Source of the DNA: Novosphingobium percolationis
Lineage (GTDB): Bacteria > Pseudomonadota > Alphaproteobacteria > Sphingomonadales > Sphingomonadaceae
Direction of reading: 5' to 3'
Assembly (NCBI RefSeq): GCF_020179425.1
Contig: NZ_JAILYM010000004.1
Location: forward strand, 310,001 to 374,000
DNA length: 64,000 nt
The stretch's first letter is position 1. The number at the start of each line of letters is the position of its first letter. The notes below the pieces were generated by a model that made no database searches, was not told where the DNA came from, and saw nothing but the letters and a program-made list of their open reading frames with translations. The translations under genes and the position numbers were made by a program. This document shows positions 19,492-28,732 of this stretch, in pieces.

Positions 19492-20747
19492 TGCATCATG
19501 TCCTTTTCGAATCGGTGGAGATCGGCCGCGTGGCGCACCACGTCGTGGGCCGTGCGCGCCGTGGACAGGCGCGTGACCAGCGTGGTGAACGAAGGCCCGG
19601 CAATCCCGCGCGCCGCCGCCAGCCGGTCTATCGCGGCATCGCTGTCGGACGCGGCGCGCGCCCTGGGCAGCGCCAGGCTGGCGACCAGCCGCTCGCGCGC
19701 GGCTTCGGCATAGGGCCGGGACACGAGGTGGAGGCGGCCCGAACGGCGGATCAGACCCGCCGCATTGGCCACCAGCGCCGCCTTGCCATGTGCCAGCGCA
19801 CGCGTGGGCAGCCGCGCCGGGCCGAATCGCTGGAATCCGCGCCAGATCGCCGCGGCTGCTGCCAGCAACAGGCACAGCGTGGCGGCAAGGAAGGGCGGCT
19901 CGAACGCCAGCGTCAGCAGGTTGCGCGGGGCGCCAAGGCCGACGAGCGTCAGGTCGAACGTCACCGGCACTCGCTCGCCGCCCGCCGTCGCAAGGACGAG
20001 ATCGCGCGCGAGAAGGCCGCTGCGACGGTCGGCCAGCCCCCAGTTGTCGAGCAGGTCCGGCTCGAACACGAAGACCAGCGGATAGAGATCGGGATCCCTG
20101 CCCCCGATCGGCGAATCGAGTCCGGCGAAGCGTTCCAGCACCGGATAGCGGCCCGAATCGTTGGCGAAGGCGGCAAGGATGCGACCGTCGTCCGCAACCA
20201 CCAGCGGCACCAGCGCCCGCCCCGCGCCCGATAGAACCGCCTTGCGTTCGGGCAGCGGCCCGCTGCGCCCCTTGGCGGTCCAGCCCTTCGCAGACGCGAC
20301 GGCGACCGACACGTCATCGGCAAAGCCCGGCCATTCGGGCGGCTGCACGCCGACGATCTGCGTCCAGCCCTTTTGCGCGCGGTCATCGCCGGAAATCGGC
20401 GCAGCGCGCCACTTCGGCGTCACCACCAGCGTCGGCCCGACATGACGGTGCGCGACGACGAGGTCGGTTATATCGCTGCCCTTGGCCCCGGCGGGCGGGG
20501 TCAGCACCAGCAGGCCGGGCATGGCTTCAGCCTGCCGGTCGCGGCTGCGGCGCACGTCGAACCCGTCGGCTTCGAGCAGGGCGGCAAGCCCGGCAAAACC
20601 GTTGAGCCCGCGCCCCCCGGCATGGCCGCCGCCATCGTTGGCATCGGGCGCGGCGTGGCCAAGGCTCCACAACAGCGCGGCAAAGGCGACAAGGCCGCCA
20701 AACAGCATGGCGGCCAGCGTGCCGCGCGCGAAGGGCTGGCCGTTCAC
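19488..20747 (-). CDS. DUF4350 domain-containing membrane protein
   Basis: Protein of 419 residues with a membrane helix at each end of its periplasmic domain: residues about 9-30 and about 275-300. Between them is the DUF4350 domain (about 45-270), which resembles a glutamine-amidotransferase-like flavodoxin fold with LLVLTPPAG and VVTPKWR segments. The C-terminal 110 residues are cytoplasmic. No enzymatic residues can be assigned. In MoxR/DUF58 loci this protein commonly sits just before the ATPase, as here, with four-base overlaps on both sides. Confidence 0.82.
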
Positions 20748-21394
20748 GCCGCTCCCTCCAGCCCGACGCGGGCAAAGGCAGCATAGGCGCTGCGGGCCTG
20801 CGCCCAGTCCTCGCCCGACAGCGGGCGCAGCGCATAGAGCGCGCGCTCAACAGCTTCGGCCATGGTCGCAAAGGCCGTGCGCGCAGGCGGCGGCAGCGCG
20901 GCAAGGTCGGCGATCTCGCGCGCGGTGTTCGATGGCGAGAGCAGCGTCGGGCGCGCGGTGGCGATCTGGCCGACGCTGCGGCGCAGCAGCAGGTGCGCCG
21001 CCTCGTCGAAGCGCCCCTCGGCGGCGAGGCGGTCGGCATCGGAGAGCAGCAGTTCGGCCTCGGCGTGGTCGGGGGTCCATTCCTCGGGCGCGGTCTTGCG
21101 CGTCCGGCGCGCACGCCAGACCGGCAGCAGCAGGCTGGCGGCGATCCACAGCGCGCCGATGACGGCCAGCACCAGCAGGCCGGTCTCGACCAGCCCCCAG
21201 CCCTGCCCCAGCCAGCGCCCCACGGGTTCGAGCAGTTTGGCCAGGAAGCGCATCAGCGCCTCAAGCCAGGCGGGCGGCGGCGTGGGCACCTTGGGCGGCA
21301 GCGGCGCGTACTGGATATCGGCCATGTCGCGCGCGGCGCGCCACGCACGCTCGCCGCTCTCGCTTGCGGAAATGGCTGCGGCTCGCCCCGTCAC
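20744..21394 (-). CDS. DUF4129-like membrane protein, first gene of the MoxR operon
   Basis: Protein of 216 residues with a Pro-rich N-terminal region (PLPPKVPTPPP about 32-42), one strong membrane helix (about residues 68-95) and a cytoplasmic helical domain with a W-T-P-D-HAEAELLLSDADRLA segment and the EAAHLLLRRSVGQIA repeat typical of the DUF4129 C-terminal domain. An internal ATG (MADIQYAP, about 21325) could be the real start; it would leave the membrane helix intact. The four-base overlap at its 3' end starts the chain of coupled genes down to the RDD protein. Function unknown. Confidence 0.75.
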   Translation of the reverse strand: MTGRAAAISASESGERAWRAARDMADIQYAPLPPKVPTPPPAWLEALMRFLAKLLEPVGRWLGQGWGLVETGLLVLAVIGALWIAASLLLPVWRARRTRKTAPEEWTPDHAEAELLLSDADRLAAEGRFDEAAHLLLRRSVGQIATARPTLLSPSNTAREIADLAALPPPARTAFATMAEAVERALYALRPLSGEDWAQARSAYAAFARVGLEGAA

Positions 21395-21434
21395 GATCGC
21401 CTTGCTGGCACGGCCTCAGGCCGCCTGCAAGCGA

Positions 21435-22325
21435 TCAGCCGCGTTCGCGTTCCAGCGGATAAGTGCCGAGCATGCGCAAGTCCTTGGCGAAGAAGCCCAG
21501 TTCCTCCAGCGCGCGGTCCACGGCCGGGTCGCCCGGCGCGCCGACGATATCGGCATAGAACGCGGTCGCCGAGAAGCTTGCCCCCCGCTGGTAGCTTTCC
21601 AGCTTGGTCATGTTGACGCCGTTGGTCGCAAAGCCGCCGAGCGCCTTGTAGAGCGCGGCGGGGATGTTGCGCACCTCGAACACGAAAGTGGTGATGGCGG
21701 GGCCGGTGATCGTCGCGGGGTCCAGCGGCTCCTTCGCCAGCACGACGAAGCGCGTCATGTTGTCGTGCGCGTCCTCGACGTTCTCGGCGATGACCTTCAG
21801 GCCATACAGCTCGGCCGCGATCTTGGGCGCGAGCGCGCAGACCGTGGGATCGCCCAGCTCCGCGACATAGGCCGCCGCGCCCGCGGTATCGGCATAGCTC
21901 ATCGGCACGATGCCCCGTTCGCGCAGATAGAAGCGCGACTGGCCCAGCGCCTGCGGGTGGCTGTAGGCCGCGGTGAACGGACCATCGCTCAAGCCCATCA
22001 GGCAGGCGTGGATCTCCATGAAGTGCTCGCCGACGATGCTCAGGCCGGATTCGGGCAGCAGGAAGTGCATGTCGGCCACGCGGCCGTGCTGCGAATTCTC
22101 GATCGGGATGATCGCGCGGCCCGCGCGGCCTTCCTTCACCGCATCGAGCGCGTCCTCGAACGAAAAGCACGGCAGCGGCAGCCCGTCGGGCAGCGCTTCC
22201 ATCGCGGCGCGGTGCGAATTGGCGCCCGGCGCACCCTGAAAGGCGACCGCGCGCGCGGGATCGGCGGCGGCGGCGAGGCTCATCGATTCGACGAGGGCGA
22301 GCGCGGGTGCGGGATAGCTCTGCAT
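21435..22325 (-). CDS. pheA: prephenate dehydratase
   Basis: Converts prephenate to phenylpyruvate in phenylalanine biosynthesis. The 296-residue protein has the dehydratase domain first (AFQGAPGANSH near residue 30, ENSQHGRVADMHFLLPES near 75-92, NMTRFVVL near 190) and a C-terminal ACT regulatory domain (ITTFVFEVRN, then NMTKLES), the site of phenylalanine feedback inhibition in the family. There is no chorismate mutase fusion. The start at 22325 is preferred; an in-frame upstream ATG at 22376 would add a basic 17-residue extension. Divergent from the cytochrome c gene. Confidence 0.95.
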   Translation of the reverse strand: MQSYPAPALALVESMSLAAAADPARAVAFQGAPGANSHRAAMEALPDGLPLPCFSFEDALDAVKEGRAGRAIIPIENSQHGRVADMHFLLPESGLSIVGEHFMEIHACLMGLSDGPFTAAYSHPQALGQSRFYLRERGIVPMSYADTAGAAAYVAELGDPTVCALAPKIAAELYGLKVIAENVEDAHDNMTRFVVLAKEPLDPATITGPAITTFVFEVRNIPAALYKALGGFATNGVNMTKLESYQRGASFSATAFYADIVGAPGDPAVDRALEELGFFAKDLRMLGTYPLERERG

Positions 22326-22508
22326 GGCGAGGCGGGCGATTAAGCCCCGCAACGAGGCGCGGCAAGCGGCTTTCACCTGTCCTTGTGGCCAGAGACTGTG
22401 ACAAGAGGGTGCAATGGCTCTTGCGCAGGCGCGGGGTGCTGACTAGACGGACGCGAAATACGCGCGGGGGTCGGCAGGGTGCCGGCAGGGCGCAGCATGG
22501 GGCTCGGA

Positions 22509-23411
22509 ATGGACGACCGTTTCAACACCATCGCCGGTTGGACGCTGTTCGGCGGCATCGTGGCTCTGGGGCTTTCGAGCCTTTCGGCGCACTACTATGG
22601 CGCCAACAAGCCCGAACGGCCCGAAACGATGGGTTATGCCATTGAAGGCGTCGAGGCCGAAGGCGGCGCAGGCGCGGCGGCGGTTCTGCCGATCGCCAAC
22701 CGCCTCGCCACCGGCGACGTGGCCAAGGGCGAGGCAATCTTCGCCAAGTGCAAGGCATGCCACACCATCGATCAGGGCGCTGCCAACGGCATCGGCCCCA
22801 ACCTGTGGGCGACCGTGGGTGAAGCAGCGGCTGTCGGCAAGGGCGGCTTCGCCTTCTCCGACGCGCTCAAGGCCAAGGCGGCCAAGTGGGACTTCGCCAC
22901 GCTCGACGAGTGGCTGACCAACCCCAAGAAGTTCGCCGACGGCACCAAGATGTCGTTCGCGGGCATCGCCAATCCGCAGGAACGCGCCGACGTGATCCTG
23001 TACTTGAACTCGAAGGGTTCGAACCTGCCGCTGCCGGCGCCCGAAGCGGTTCCCGCTGCCGGGGCGGCTCCGGCCGCTGGCGCGGCTGCCGCGCCGGTTG
23101 TCGGCGATGCCGCTGCGGGCGAGAAGATCTTCGCCAAGTGCAAGGCCTGCCACACCATCGAAGCCGGCCAGCCCAACGGCATCGGCCCGAACCTTGCCGG
23201 GATCGCCGGTGAAAAGGTCGCGGGCGACCGCGGCGGCTTCCAGTTCTCCGATGCGCTCAAGGCCAAGGGCGGCGTCTGGGACGACGCGACGCTCGACACC
23301 TGGCTGACCGGCCCGGCCAAGTTCGCCGCCGGCACCAAGATGACCTTCGCGGGTCTGCCCGATGCCAAGCAGCGCGCCGACGTGATCGCTTACCTCAAGA
23401 CCAAGAAGTAA
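22509..23411 (+). CDS. membrane-anchored diheme cytochrome c with two tandem c552-like domains
   Basis: Electron carrier anchored in the inner membrane by one N-terminal helix (about residues 9-27) and facing the periplasm. Two homologous class I cytochrome c domains follow: CKACH at 81-85 and CKACH at 211-215, each with a downstream GTKM Met ligand (KMSF and KMTF). An Ala/Pro linker (about 175-200) joins them. The duplication is visible at both DNA and protein level. The ATG at 22509 (MDDRF) is preferred; ATG 22497 and GTG 22479 are in frame. It probably carries electrons to a terminal oxidase. A terminator follows. Confidence 0.93.
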   Translation: MDDRFNTIAGWTLFGGIVALGLSSLSAHYYGANKPERPETMGYAIEGVEAEGGAGAAAVLPIANRLATGDVAKGEAIFAKCKACHTIDQGAANGIGPNLWATVGEAAAVGKGGFAFSDALKAKAAKWDFATLDEWLTNPKKFADGTKMSFAGIANPQERADVILYLNSKGSNLPLPAPEAVPAAGAAPAAGAAAAPVVGDAAAGEKIFAKCKACHTIEAGQPNGIGPNLAGIAGEKVAGDRGGFQFSDALKAKGGVWDDATLDTWLTGPAKFAAGTKMTFAGLPDAKQRADVIAYLKTKK

Positions 23412-23448
23412 GCGCATCGCCCCGCCAAGGGGCCCAAGCGAATCGCAA

Positions 23449-23478
23449 GAAGGGCGCTCCTGCGGGGCGCCCTTTTTC
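23449..23478 (+). terminator. intrinsic terminator after the cytochrome c gene
   Basis: Seven-base perfect stem AGGGCGC (23451-23457) with GCGCCCT (23467-23473), followed by a run of T residues. It lies about 40 bp after the cytochrome c stop. Confidence 0.88.
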
Positions 23479-23545
23479 GTTGGAGACGGCAAGGCCGGCG
23501 GCAAAGTGCGGATCGGCCCCCAGCACGCGCAAGCGGAGCCCCCCA

Positions 23546-23576
23546 AAGCAAAAGGGCGACCGTGGGGCCGCCCTTC
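23546..23576 (-). terminator. intrinsic terminator at the end of the infA unit (minus strand)
   Basis: The stem AAGGGCG (23552-23558) pairs with CGCCCTT (23569-23575); read on the minus strand it is followed by TTTTGCTTT. It lies about 35 bp beyond the stop of the 51-codon gene downstream of infA and faces the cytochrome c terminator, so the two convergent units are separated by back-to-back terminators. Confidence 0.75.
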
Positions 23577-23611
23577 GTCTGTTTTCAGGCTGTCTGTTTC
23601 AACCTGCCAGG

Positions 23612-23767
23612 TCAGTCCACCATGTCGCGGACGATTCGCCGCAGTTCCTCGCGCGAGAGCGCCGGGGCAGTGGCCTGCACCAACTCGGGCCGGAAGCGGC
23701 GGAGCAGGACGGCAGGGAAGTTCGAGAAGCCGTTGGTCGTCTTGGTATCGTTCAGATGCATCATCAT
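23612..23767 (-). CDS. small conserved-looking protein (51 aa), function unknown
   Basis: A 51-codon frame read from ATG at 23767 (two more ATG codons follow directly, at 23764 and 23761) to TGA at 23612. The product begins MMMHLNDTKTTNG, contains FPAVLLRRFRPELVQA and ends with an acidic-basic helix LSREELRRIVRDMVD. It has no signal peptide or membrane helix. Support for a real gene: it follows infA by 38 bp on the same strand, has normal codon usage, and ends just before a minus-strand terminator. It is not a family I recognise. Confidence 0.6.
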   Translation of the reverse strand: MMMHLNDTKTTNGFSNFPAVLLRRFRPELVQATAPALSREELRRIVRDMVD

Positions 23768-23805
23768 TCCTGACGCGTAGCACGCGCCTGTTGCAGGTAT
23801 GGGAC

Positions 23806-24060
23806 TCAGCGCCTGCGCGCTGCACCAGGCCCGCCGCCACCGATCTTTTCACGGTAGACGATACGACCCTTGGTAAGATCATAGGGGGTCATCTCGACGC
23901 GCACGCGGTCGCCCACGATCGAGCGGATGCGAAACTTGCGCATCTTGCCCGCGGTATAGGCGATGATCCGGTGGTCGTTTTCCAGCCGGACTCCGAATCG
24001 GCCATCGGGCAGGATCTCATCGATCTCGCCATCGAGCGTCAGCAGTTCTTCCTTGGCCAT
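23806..24060 (-). CDS. infA: translation initiation factor IF-1
   Basis: Single OB-fold factor that binds the 30S A site during initiation. The 84-residue protein begins MAKEELL and contains the core segments [24 protein letters not shown] and [18 protein letters not shown], all canonical. It carries a short Gly/Arg-rich C-terminal tail beyond the usual 72 residues, as in related alphaproteobacteria. The start is supported by AAGGGGAG about eight bases upstream; the frame is open further upstream without similarity. A 51-codon gene follows on the same strand. Confidence 0.97.
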   Translation of the reverse strand: MAKEELLTLDGEIDEILPDGRFGVRLENDHRIIAYTAGKMRKFRIRSIVGDRVRVEMTPYDLTKGRIVYREKIGGGGPGAARRR

Positions 24061-24295
24061 CGAGCGGCTCCCCTTGCGAAGTGACAGGTCGTCGCCCGAA
24101 TACGGACGTGCGCGCAACCGGAAAAACCGGCACGGCGGCAAGGCTCGGATGGAAAAAGGTTGCGGAGGCGACAGGGCTTTGCGCCCGGCCAACGCCATGA
24201 TTTTCCGTCGCAGGCGACGTATGCAGGGCCGGATATGGGCGAAAGCGGCACAAAATGCAAGGGTGCGCCCGCATTTTGCGCCGCGTTTGCGCGAT

Positions 24296-25177
24296 TCACG
24301 GCTTCTTCCGGCGCACTTGCGCGGCGGCGGAAACGTTGATCGTGCCCAGTGGCCCGGCCAGATCGTGCAGGCGGCATTCCCCCACCGCGACGCCCGCGCG
24401 GCTGAGATGCCCGGTCAGTTCGTAGCCCAGCCATTCGCCTAGCGGCAGGCGGTGGAGATAGGCGGTGAAGTCGGTGTTGACGTAATCGATCCCGAACCGG
24501 CTCGAATGAGTCAACGGGCTGGCGAAATCGCCCGTCACCACCACGCGCAGGAACGGCGTCAGCGCATGGCCCGCCACCACCTCGCCCAGCGGCTTGAGCC
24601 AGACCTGCCGCCGTTCGGGCGGGGCGATGTCGCCCAGCACGGGCACGTTGCCATGCGCCGCATCGCCCCCCGGCGGCGCAACGCGCTCCACCCGCGCGTA
24701 TTCGGGCGGAATGGGCCGGGCGTCCCAACGGGTGAAGCGATGGAGCGAGGGCAGCGTATCGGGATGCGGCACGGCCCACGTCGGAGTCTGCCAGGTGGGA
24801 TTGGCGGGCGCCTCGCCCTCGCGCACGAACTGGCAGGTGGCGCGCGTCACCAGCTTGCCGCCGCAGACGATCCGCGCCTCGATCAGCTTGAGCCGCCCGC
24901 CATCGTGGATCGCCTCGGTCGTCACGGAGAGCGGCTCGGCCGGGGCCATGCGCAACATGTCGACGCAGAAACGAACCGGCACGAGGCCCGACGCGCCGAA
25001 ATCGCGCTCGATCACATAGCCCGTCAGCGCCGCAACCGCCGATCCGTTGAGCGTCCCTTCCTGCCAGTAGCCGCGCCCGGCGCGCGTGGGCACGAACAGA
25101 TCGCCGTCCTGCTCGAACAGCGGCAGCGGATGGTGAATGGCGTTTTCGGCAGCAGTTTCAGGGGCAGGCGCGGACAA
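24296..25177 (-). CDS. acyl-CoA thioesterase family protein (double hotdog, TesB-like)
   Basis: Protein of 293 residues with two hotdog-like halves, matching the TesB-like acyl-CoA thioesterase family. The N-terminal half has [19 protein letters not shown] and [14 protein letters not shown]; the C-terminal half has [36 protein letters not shown], including the conserved D-Y-x-N-x-D stretch and the closing [15 protein letters not shown]. It should hydrolyse acyl-CoA thioesters, chain length unknown. It is divergent from the GST gene with 114 bp between starts. Confidence 0.85.
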   Translation of the reverse strand: MSAPAPETAAENAIHHPLPLFEQDGDLFVPTRAGRGYWQEGTLNGSAVAALTGYVIERDFGASGLVPVRFCVDMLRMAPAEPLSVTTEAIHDGGRLKLIEARIVCGGKLVTRATCQFVREGEAPANPTWQTPTWAVPHPDTLPSLHRFTRWDARPIPPEYARVERVAPPGGDAAHGNVPVLGDIAPPERRQVWLKPLGEVVAGHALTPFLRVVVTGDFASPLTHSSRFGIDYVNTDFTAYLHRLPLGEWLGYELTGHLSRAGVAVGECRLHDLAGPLGTINVSAAAQVRRKKP

Positions 25178-25291
25178 GACGATCTCCGGTCGGAAATGAA
25201 GCGGTTTTAATTACACGCTTAAACGAGGTTGCCAAGGCGATGCGGGGCACGATAGGATCGCACGCGACAAGACTTGCGGGGAGAGCGCGCC

Positions 25292-26224
25292 ATGACTGAC
25301 CTGTTGCTGCACCAGTATGATTCGTCGCCCTTTTCGGAAAAGGTGCGGGTGTGCCTGGGCATCAAGGGCCTGGCCTGGGGTGCGGTCGACCAGCCGGTGG
25401 TCATGCCCAAGCCCGAGCTGCTGCCGCTGACCGGGGGCTATCGCAAGATCCCCGTGCTGCAGGTGGGCGCGGACATCTATTGCGACAGCGTGCTGATCGT
25501 GCGCGAGTTGGAAGCGCGCCATCCCGCGCCCGGCCTGTTCCCCAGCGGTGCGGGCGGCCTTGCCTCGGCGCTGGCGGAATGGACCGATCGTTCGTTCTTT
25601 CAGGCCGCCGTCGCGGTGATCTTCGCCCATGTCGGCGAGACCATCGGGCAGGAATTCATCAAGGACCGCGAGGCGCTGTCGGGCGCGCCGTTCAACGTGG
25701 CCGCGATGAAGGCCGCCTATCCGCACATGGCGACGCAATTGCGCGCCCATGCCGCGCTCGTTTCACAGCAGCTGGCCGATGGCCGCGCCTTCCTCGAAGG
25801 CGAGAGGCCCGGCCTTGCCGACGCCAATGCCTTCTACAACCTGTGGTTCGTGCGCTCGTTCTTCCCGCCCGCCGCGCCGCTGTTCGAAGACCTGCCGGGC
25901 CTTGCCGACTGGTACGGCCGCGTCGTCGCGCTGGGCCACGGCCAGCGCCGCGAGGCGACCCGCGCCGAGGCGCTGGCCGCTGCGCGCGCAGCCCAACCGT
26001 CGGCCACGCCGGTACCCGCCGGTGAACCGGCCGCCGCGCCGGGCGATGCCGCGCTGATCGGCCACAAGGTGGTCGTCTCGGCCACCGACTATGGCCGCGA
26101 TCCGATTGCGGGAACGCTCGTTGCCGCCTCCGCGCTGCGGTTGGTGGTGCGGCGCGAGGATGCGGACCTCGGGGCGATCCAGGTCCACGTTCCCCGCATC
26201 GGCTTCGCGCTGGCGGCGGCATAG
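25292..26224 (+). CDS. glutathione S-transferase family protein with an extra C-terminal domain
   Basis: Residues 1-80 form the thioredoxin-like GST N-terminal domain (HQYDSSPFSEKVR with the S-P-F-S glutathione site; CDSVLIVRELE as the Ser/Asp glutathione contact), and 85-220 the helical C-terminal domain. An Ala/Pro linker (about 225-248) leads to a further 60 residues predicted to be beta-rich (HKVVVSATDYGRDPI, LRLVVRRED, HVPRIGF), which ordinary GSTs (about 200-230 aa) lack. The substrate is unknown. Start chosen at ATG 25292 after GGGGAGAG; an in-frame GTG lies at 25274. Divergent from the thioesterase gene. Confidence 0.85.
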   Translation: MTDLLLHQYDSSPFSEKVRVCLGIKGLAWGAVDQPVVMPKPELLPLTGGYRKIPVLQVGADIYCDSVLIVRELEARHPAPGLFPSGAGGLASALAEWTDRSFFQAAVAVIFAHVGETIGQEFIKDREALSGAPFNVAAMKAAYPHMATQLRAHAALVSQQLADGRAFLEGERPGLADANAFYNLWFVRSFFPPAAPLFEDLPGLADWYGRVVALGHGQRREATRAEALAAARAAQPSATPVPAGEPAAAPGDAALIGHKVVVSATDYGRDPIAGTLVAASALRLVVRREDADLGAIQVHVPRIGFALAAA

Positions 26225-26272
26225 GCCGGACGGGACGCCATCCCCCGCGCAAGAAGCGATGGGAACGGCGTT

Positions 26273-27121
26273 TCAATGCACCGGCGGGTCGAAGGGCGGG
26301 ACCGCGCCGATCGGGGCGACGGGTTCGCCTTCGGCGCGCGGTGGCAAGGCGTTTTCAGGAACGTCCTCGATCTGCATGGCGCGGGTCGGGATCATTTCCA
26401 GATTGCGCACCCGCACGCGGATGTCGCCATCTGTAAAGGTCAGTTCGTTGAAGCTGGGCGGGGTCGACCGCACCCGCTGGGATAGCGTGCCCGCGCCGAT
26501 CATCCGCACCGGCCCGTTGGGGGTGGGATGGATCAGGTCGAACGGATCATGGACGTGGCCCGACAGCACCGCCAGCACGCCGCGCCTCGCGAGTTCGGCC
26601 AGCGCGTGATCGCCGCCGCGTGTCAGCGCCTTGCCGCGCGTGCCCGCTTCGACCAGCGGGTGATGGCACGCTACGATCGCGCGCGTGCCATGCGGAAGCG
26701 CGTCGATCTGGCCCAGCGTTTCTGCCAGCGCCTTGCGGCCCACGGTGCCCTTTGACCAGTTGAGCCGCCATTGCGCGCGCGCCGTGGTCTTAAGCGGGAC
26801 GATCGCCGCGCCCGGCAGCGGCACTTCGCGTTCGAGCACGCTCTCGATCGAGCGGAAGCGGCGGTAGGGATCGAGGAAGCGCTCGACCAGGTTGAAATAG
26901 GGCAGGTCGTGGTTGCCGACCTCGACCGTCACCGGCACGTCGAGCGCGCTGATCCAGGCGCAGGCGGCGCGGAATTCGCGGTGACGGGCACGCATCGTCA
27001 AGTCGCCGGTGATGGCGACGGCATCGGGGCGCTCCTCGCGCACGCAGTCGACCACCCAGTCGAGCGCGCGGCGGTCTTCGAGGCCGAAGTGGATGTCGCT
27101 GATGTGGAACACGCGGGTCAT
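26273..27121 (-). CDS. metallophosphoesterase
   Basis: Calcineurin-like two-metal phosphoesterase of 282 residues. The motifs appear in order: SDIHFG (residues 7-12), GDLTMRARHREF (about 39-50), GNHDLP (about 69-74), CHHPLVE (about 153-159) and GHVHDPFD (about 188-195), so both metal sites are complete. The class resembles Icc/CpdA-like enzymes but a cyclic-nucleotide substrate is not proven. It lies 31 bp downstream of the lipid-kinase gene on the same strand. Confidence 0.93.
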   Translation of the reverse strand: MTRVFHISDIHFGLEDRRALDWVVDCVREERPDAVAITGDLTMRARHREFRAACAWISALDVPVTVEVGNHDLPYFNLVERFLDPYRRFRSIESVLEREVPLPGAAIVPLKTTARAQWRLNWSKGTVGRKALAETLGQIDALPHGTRAIVACHHPLVEAGTRGKALTRGGDHALAELARRGVLAVLSGHVHDPFDLIHPTPNGPVRMIGAGTLSQRVRSTPPSFNELTFTDGDIRVRVRNLEMIPTRAMQIEDVPENALPPRAEGEPVAPIGAVPPFDPPVH

Positions 27122-27152
27122 GCGCGCCTCCTCTCCCGGCGCGCAGCCCCGG

Positions 27153-28007
27153 TCAACCATCTGCGGGGCCGGCTCGGCCCAGAAAGTGCACGTCGAGCGT
27201 GATACAGGCGAAGGTTTCGCGGGGTGAGCCGTCGTGGCGCTCGCCGTCGATCATCAGCGCGATGGGGTCGTCGCTTTCGACGGTGACGCGTTCGCACGTG
27301 CCCAGCTTGTCGTGCGGCCCGGCGCGAAAATCGCGCTTGACCAGCATGGCGACGCCTTGCGCGGCTACATCCCCGATCCCCTGCGCATCGTAGCCATCGA
27401 GCGTCAGCGTGCCCTGCGTCGCATCGAGCCTCAGCGCGCGGTAGCCTTCGGGCTTGCCCAGGCGCGGCTCGGCCACGCGGACCGGTGCGCCATTGGCGGT
27501 GGTCCGCACCGCTTCGCCCAGCGCGCTGGCGATGGTGGACAGGTCAAGATCGCGCACGCCTTCACGTACATCGGCCCAGGTCGCGCCGGGGCCGGCCAGC
27601 ACTTCGACCAGCGCCGGCCCCTGCGAGGTCGCGACAGCGCGTGGCTGGCGGCGGGAGAGCCTGTCGGAAGCAAGGGATTCAAGGATGCCCCCAAGGGTGC
27701 AGTCTTCGCCATGCAGCGCCTTGGCCAGCAGGTTCTGCGTGCCGCCCGGCAGGACCAGAACGTCGCCCTGCCACCCTTCGAGACGGCGAACCTGCGAGTT
27801 GGCGGTGCCATCGCCGGTGAAGATCGCCAGCGTGGCCACACCCGCCGATTCGAGCGCGGCGCGATCGGCCAGCTCGTCGTCGGGAAAGCGCAAGGTACGC
27901 GCGGGGCGCAGCGCCTGTTCAAGCTGCTCCACCGATTCGGCGGTATTGCTGCCGCTAGCGGCGTTGACGAGCAGCCACAGCGGGCGGGTTTCTGAAATGT
28001 CGGACAT
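27153..28007 (-). CDS. diacylglycerol kinase-family lipid kinase
   Basis: Protein of 284 residues with the DAGK catalytic domain: WLLVNAASGS near residue 11, the nucleotide loop GDGTANSQV around 65-73 and LPGGTQNLLAKAL around 84-96. The C-terminal region has a divergent second domain. Family members phosphorylate lipids (YegS, BmrU) or sphingosine-like bases; sphingomonads carry sphingolipids, but a sphingoid-base substrate is only an inference. It probably shares a transcript with the following phosphoesterase gene. Confidence 0.88.
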   Translation of the reverse strand: MSDISETRPLWLLVNAASGSNTAESVEQLEQALRPARTLRFPDDELADRAALESAGVATLAIFTGDGTANSQVRRLEGWQGDVLVLPGGTQNLLAKALHGEDCTLGGILESLASDRLSRRQPRAVATSQGPALVEVLAGPGATWADVREGVRDLDLSTIASALGEAVRTTANGAPVRVAEPRLGKPEGYRALRLDATQGTLTLDGYDAQGIGDVAAQGVAMLVKRDFRAGPHDKLGTCERVTVESDDPIALMIDGERHDGSPRETFACITLDVHFLGRAGPADG

Positions 28008-28285
28008 CGTGCGCCAGAACCGCGCGAAAGGGGCGCCGGTTCCCGCCGCCTGTCGTTCGCAGAGCGTGGGATGCGGTTCGTCGGCCCGGACGACGGTTGG
28101 TCGGGCGCGCTTGCGGGCCGATCGACCATGGCGCGCGCCAGCCCCATGATTCGCCTAGGAAAATGGTCATGCGGCGGCGGTAACGCACCCCCCGAACCCC
28201 GCTCCGCCGCCGCAACCCTGAACGACACCTAACCGACCCAGAACGAAACCTGACCCGACCCCGAACCCGTCCCAGGAGCACTGCC

Positions 28286-28612
28286 ATGATCCGCAACACC
28301 ACCCGCTCGATCGCCGCCGCTGCCGTGTTTGCCGCCGCGACGCTTTCCATCCCCACCGCCTTCGCCGCCCCTGTCGAACTCGAAACGCGCAGCAAGGTCG
28401 TCAGCCTCTCCGGCCTCGACCTGTCGACCGCCGAGGGCCAGGCGCAGCTCGATGGACGACTGCGCCGCGCCGCCGGTGCGGTGTGCGACGTGAACACCGG
28501 ACCGCACCCGCTGAGCGAGCGCAGCTACGAACGCCGCTGCTTCAACGATGCGCTGAAGGCCGCGCGCGCCAGCTATGCCATGGTGCGCCAGCAGCCCGCG
28601 ATGGCCCGCTGA
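28286..28612 (+). CDS. UrcA family protein, secreted
   Basis: Small exported protein of 108 residues. A signal peptide (about 1-27, ending FAAP) is followed by the UrcA core: VVSLSGLDLSTAEGQAQLDGRLRRAAGAVC, then a second Cys in RRCFNDALKAAR; the two Cys probably form a disulfide. The function of UrcA proteins is unknown; they are common in sphingomonads and caulobacters. CAGGAG seven bases before the ATG gives a good ribosome site. Confidence 0.9.
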   Translation: MIRNTTRSIAAAAVFAAATLSIPTAFAAPVELETRSKVVSLSGLDLSTAEGQAQLDGRLRRAAGAVCDVNTGPHPLSERSYERRCFNDALKAARASYAMVRQQPAMAR

Positions 28613-28732
28613 TATCGTTCCGGTGAGATGATCCGCGCGCCGTTCCAGCCAGTCCCACGGCGCGCGGGGACATCCGGCACCGGACGACCGGGGCAGGACG
28701 CCAAACCCGGCGCCCTGCCCCGCTTGCGTTCT

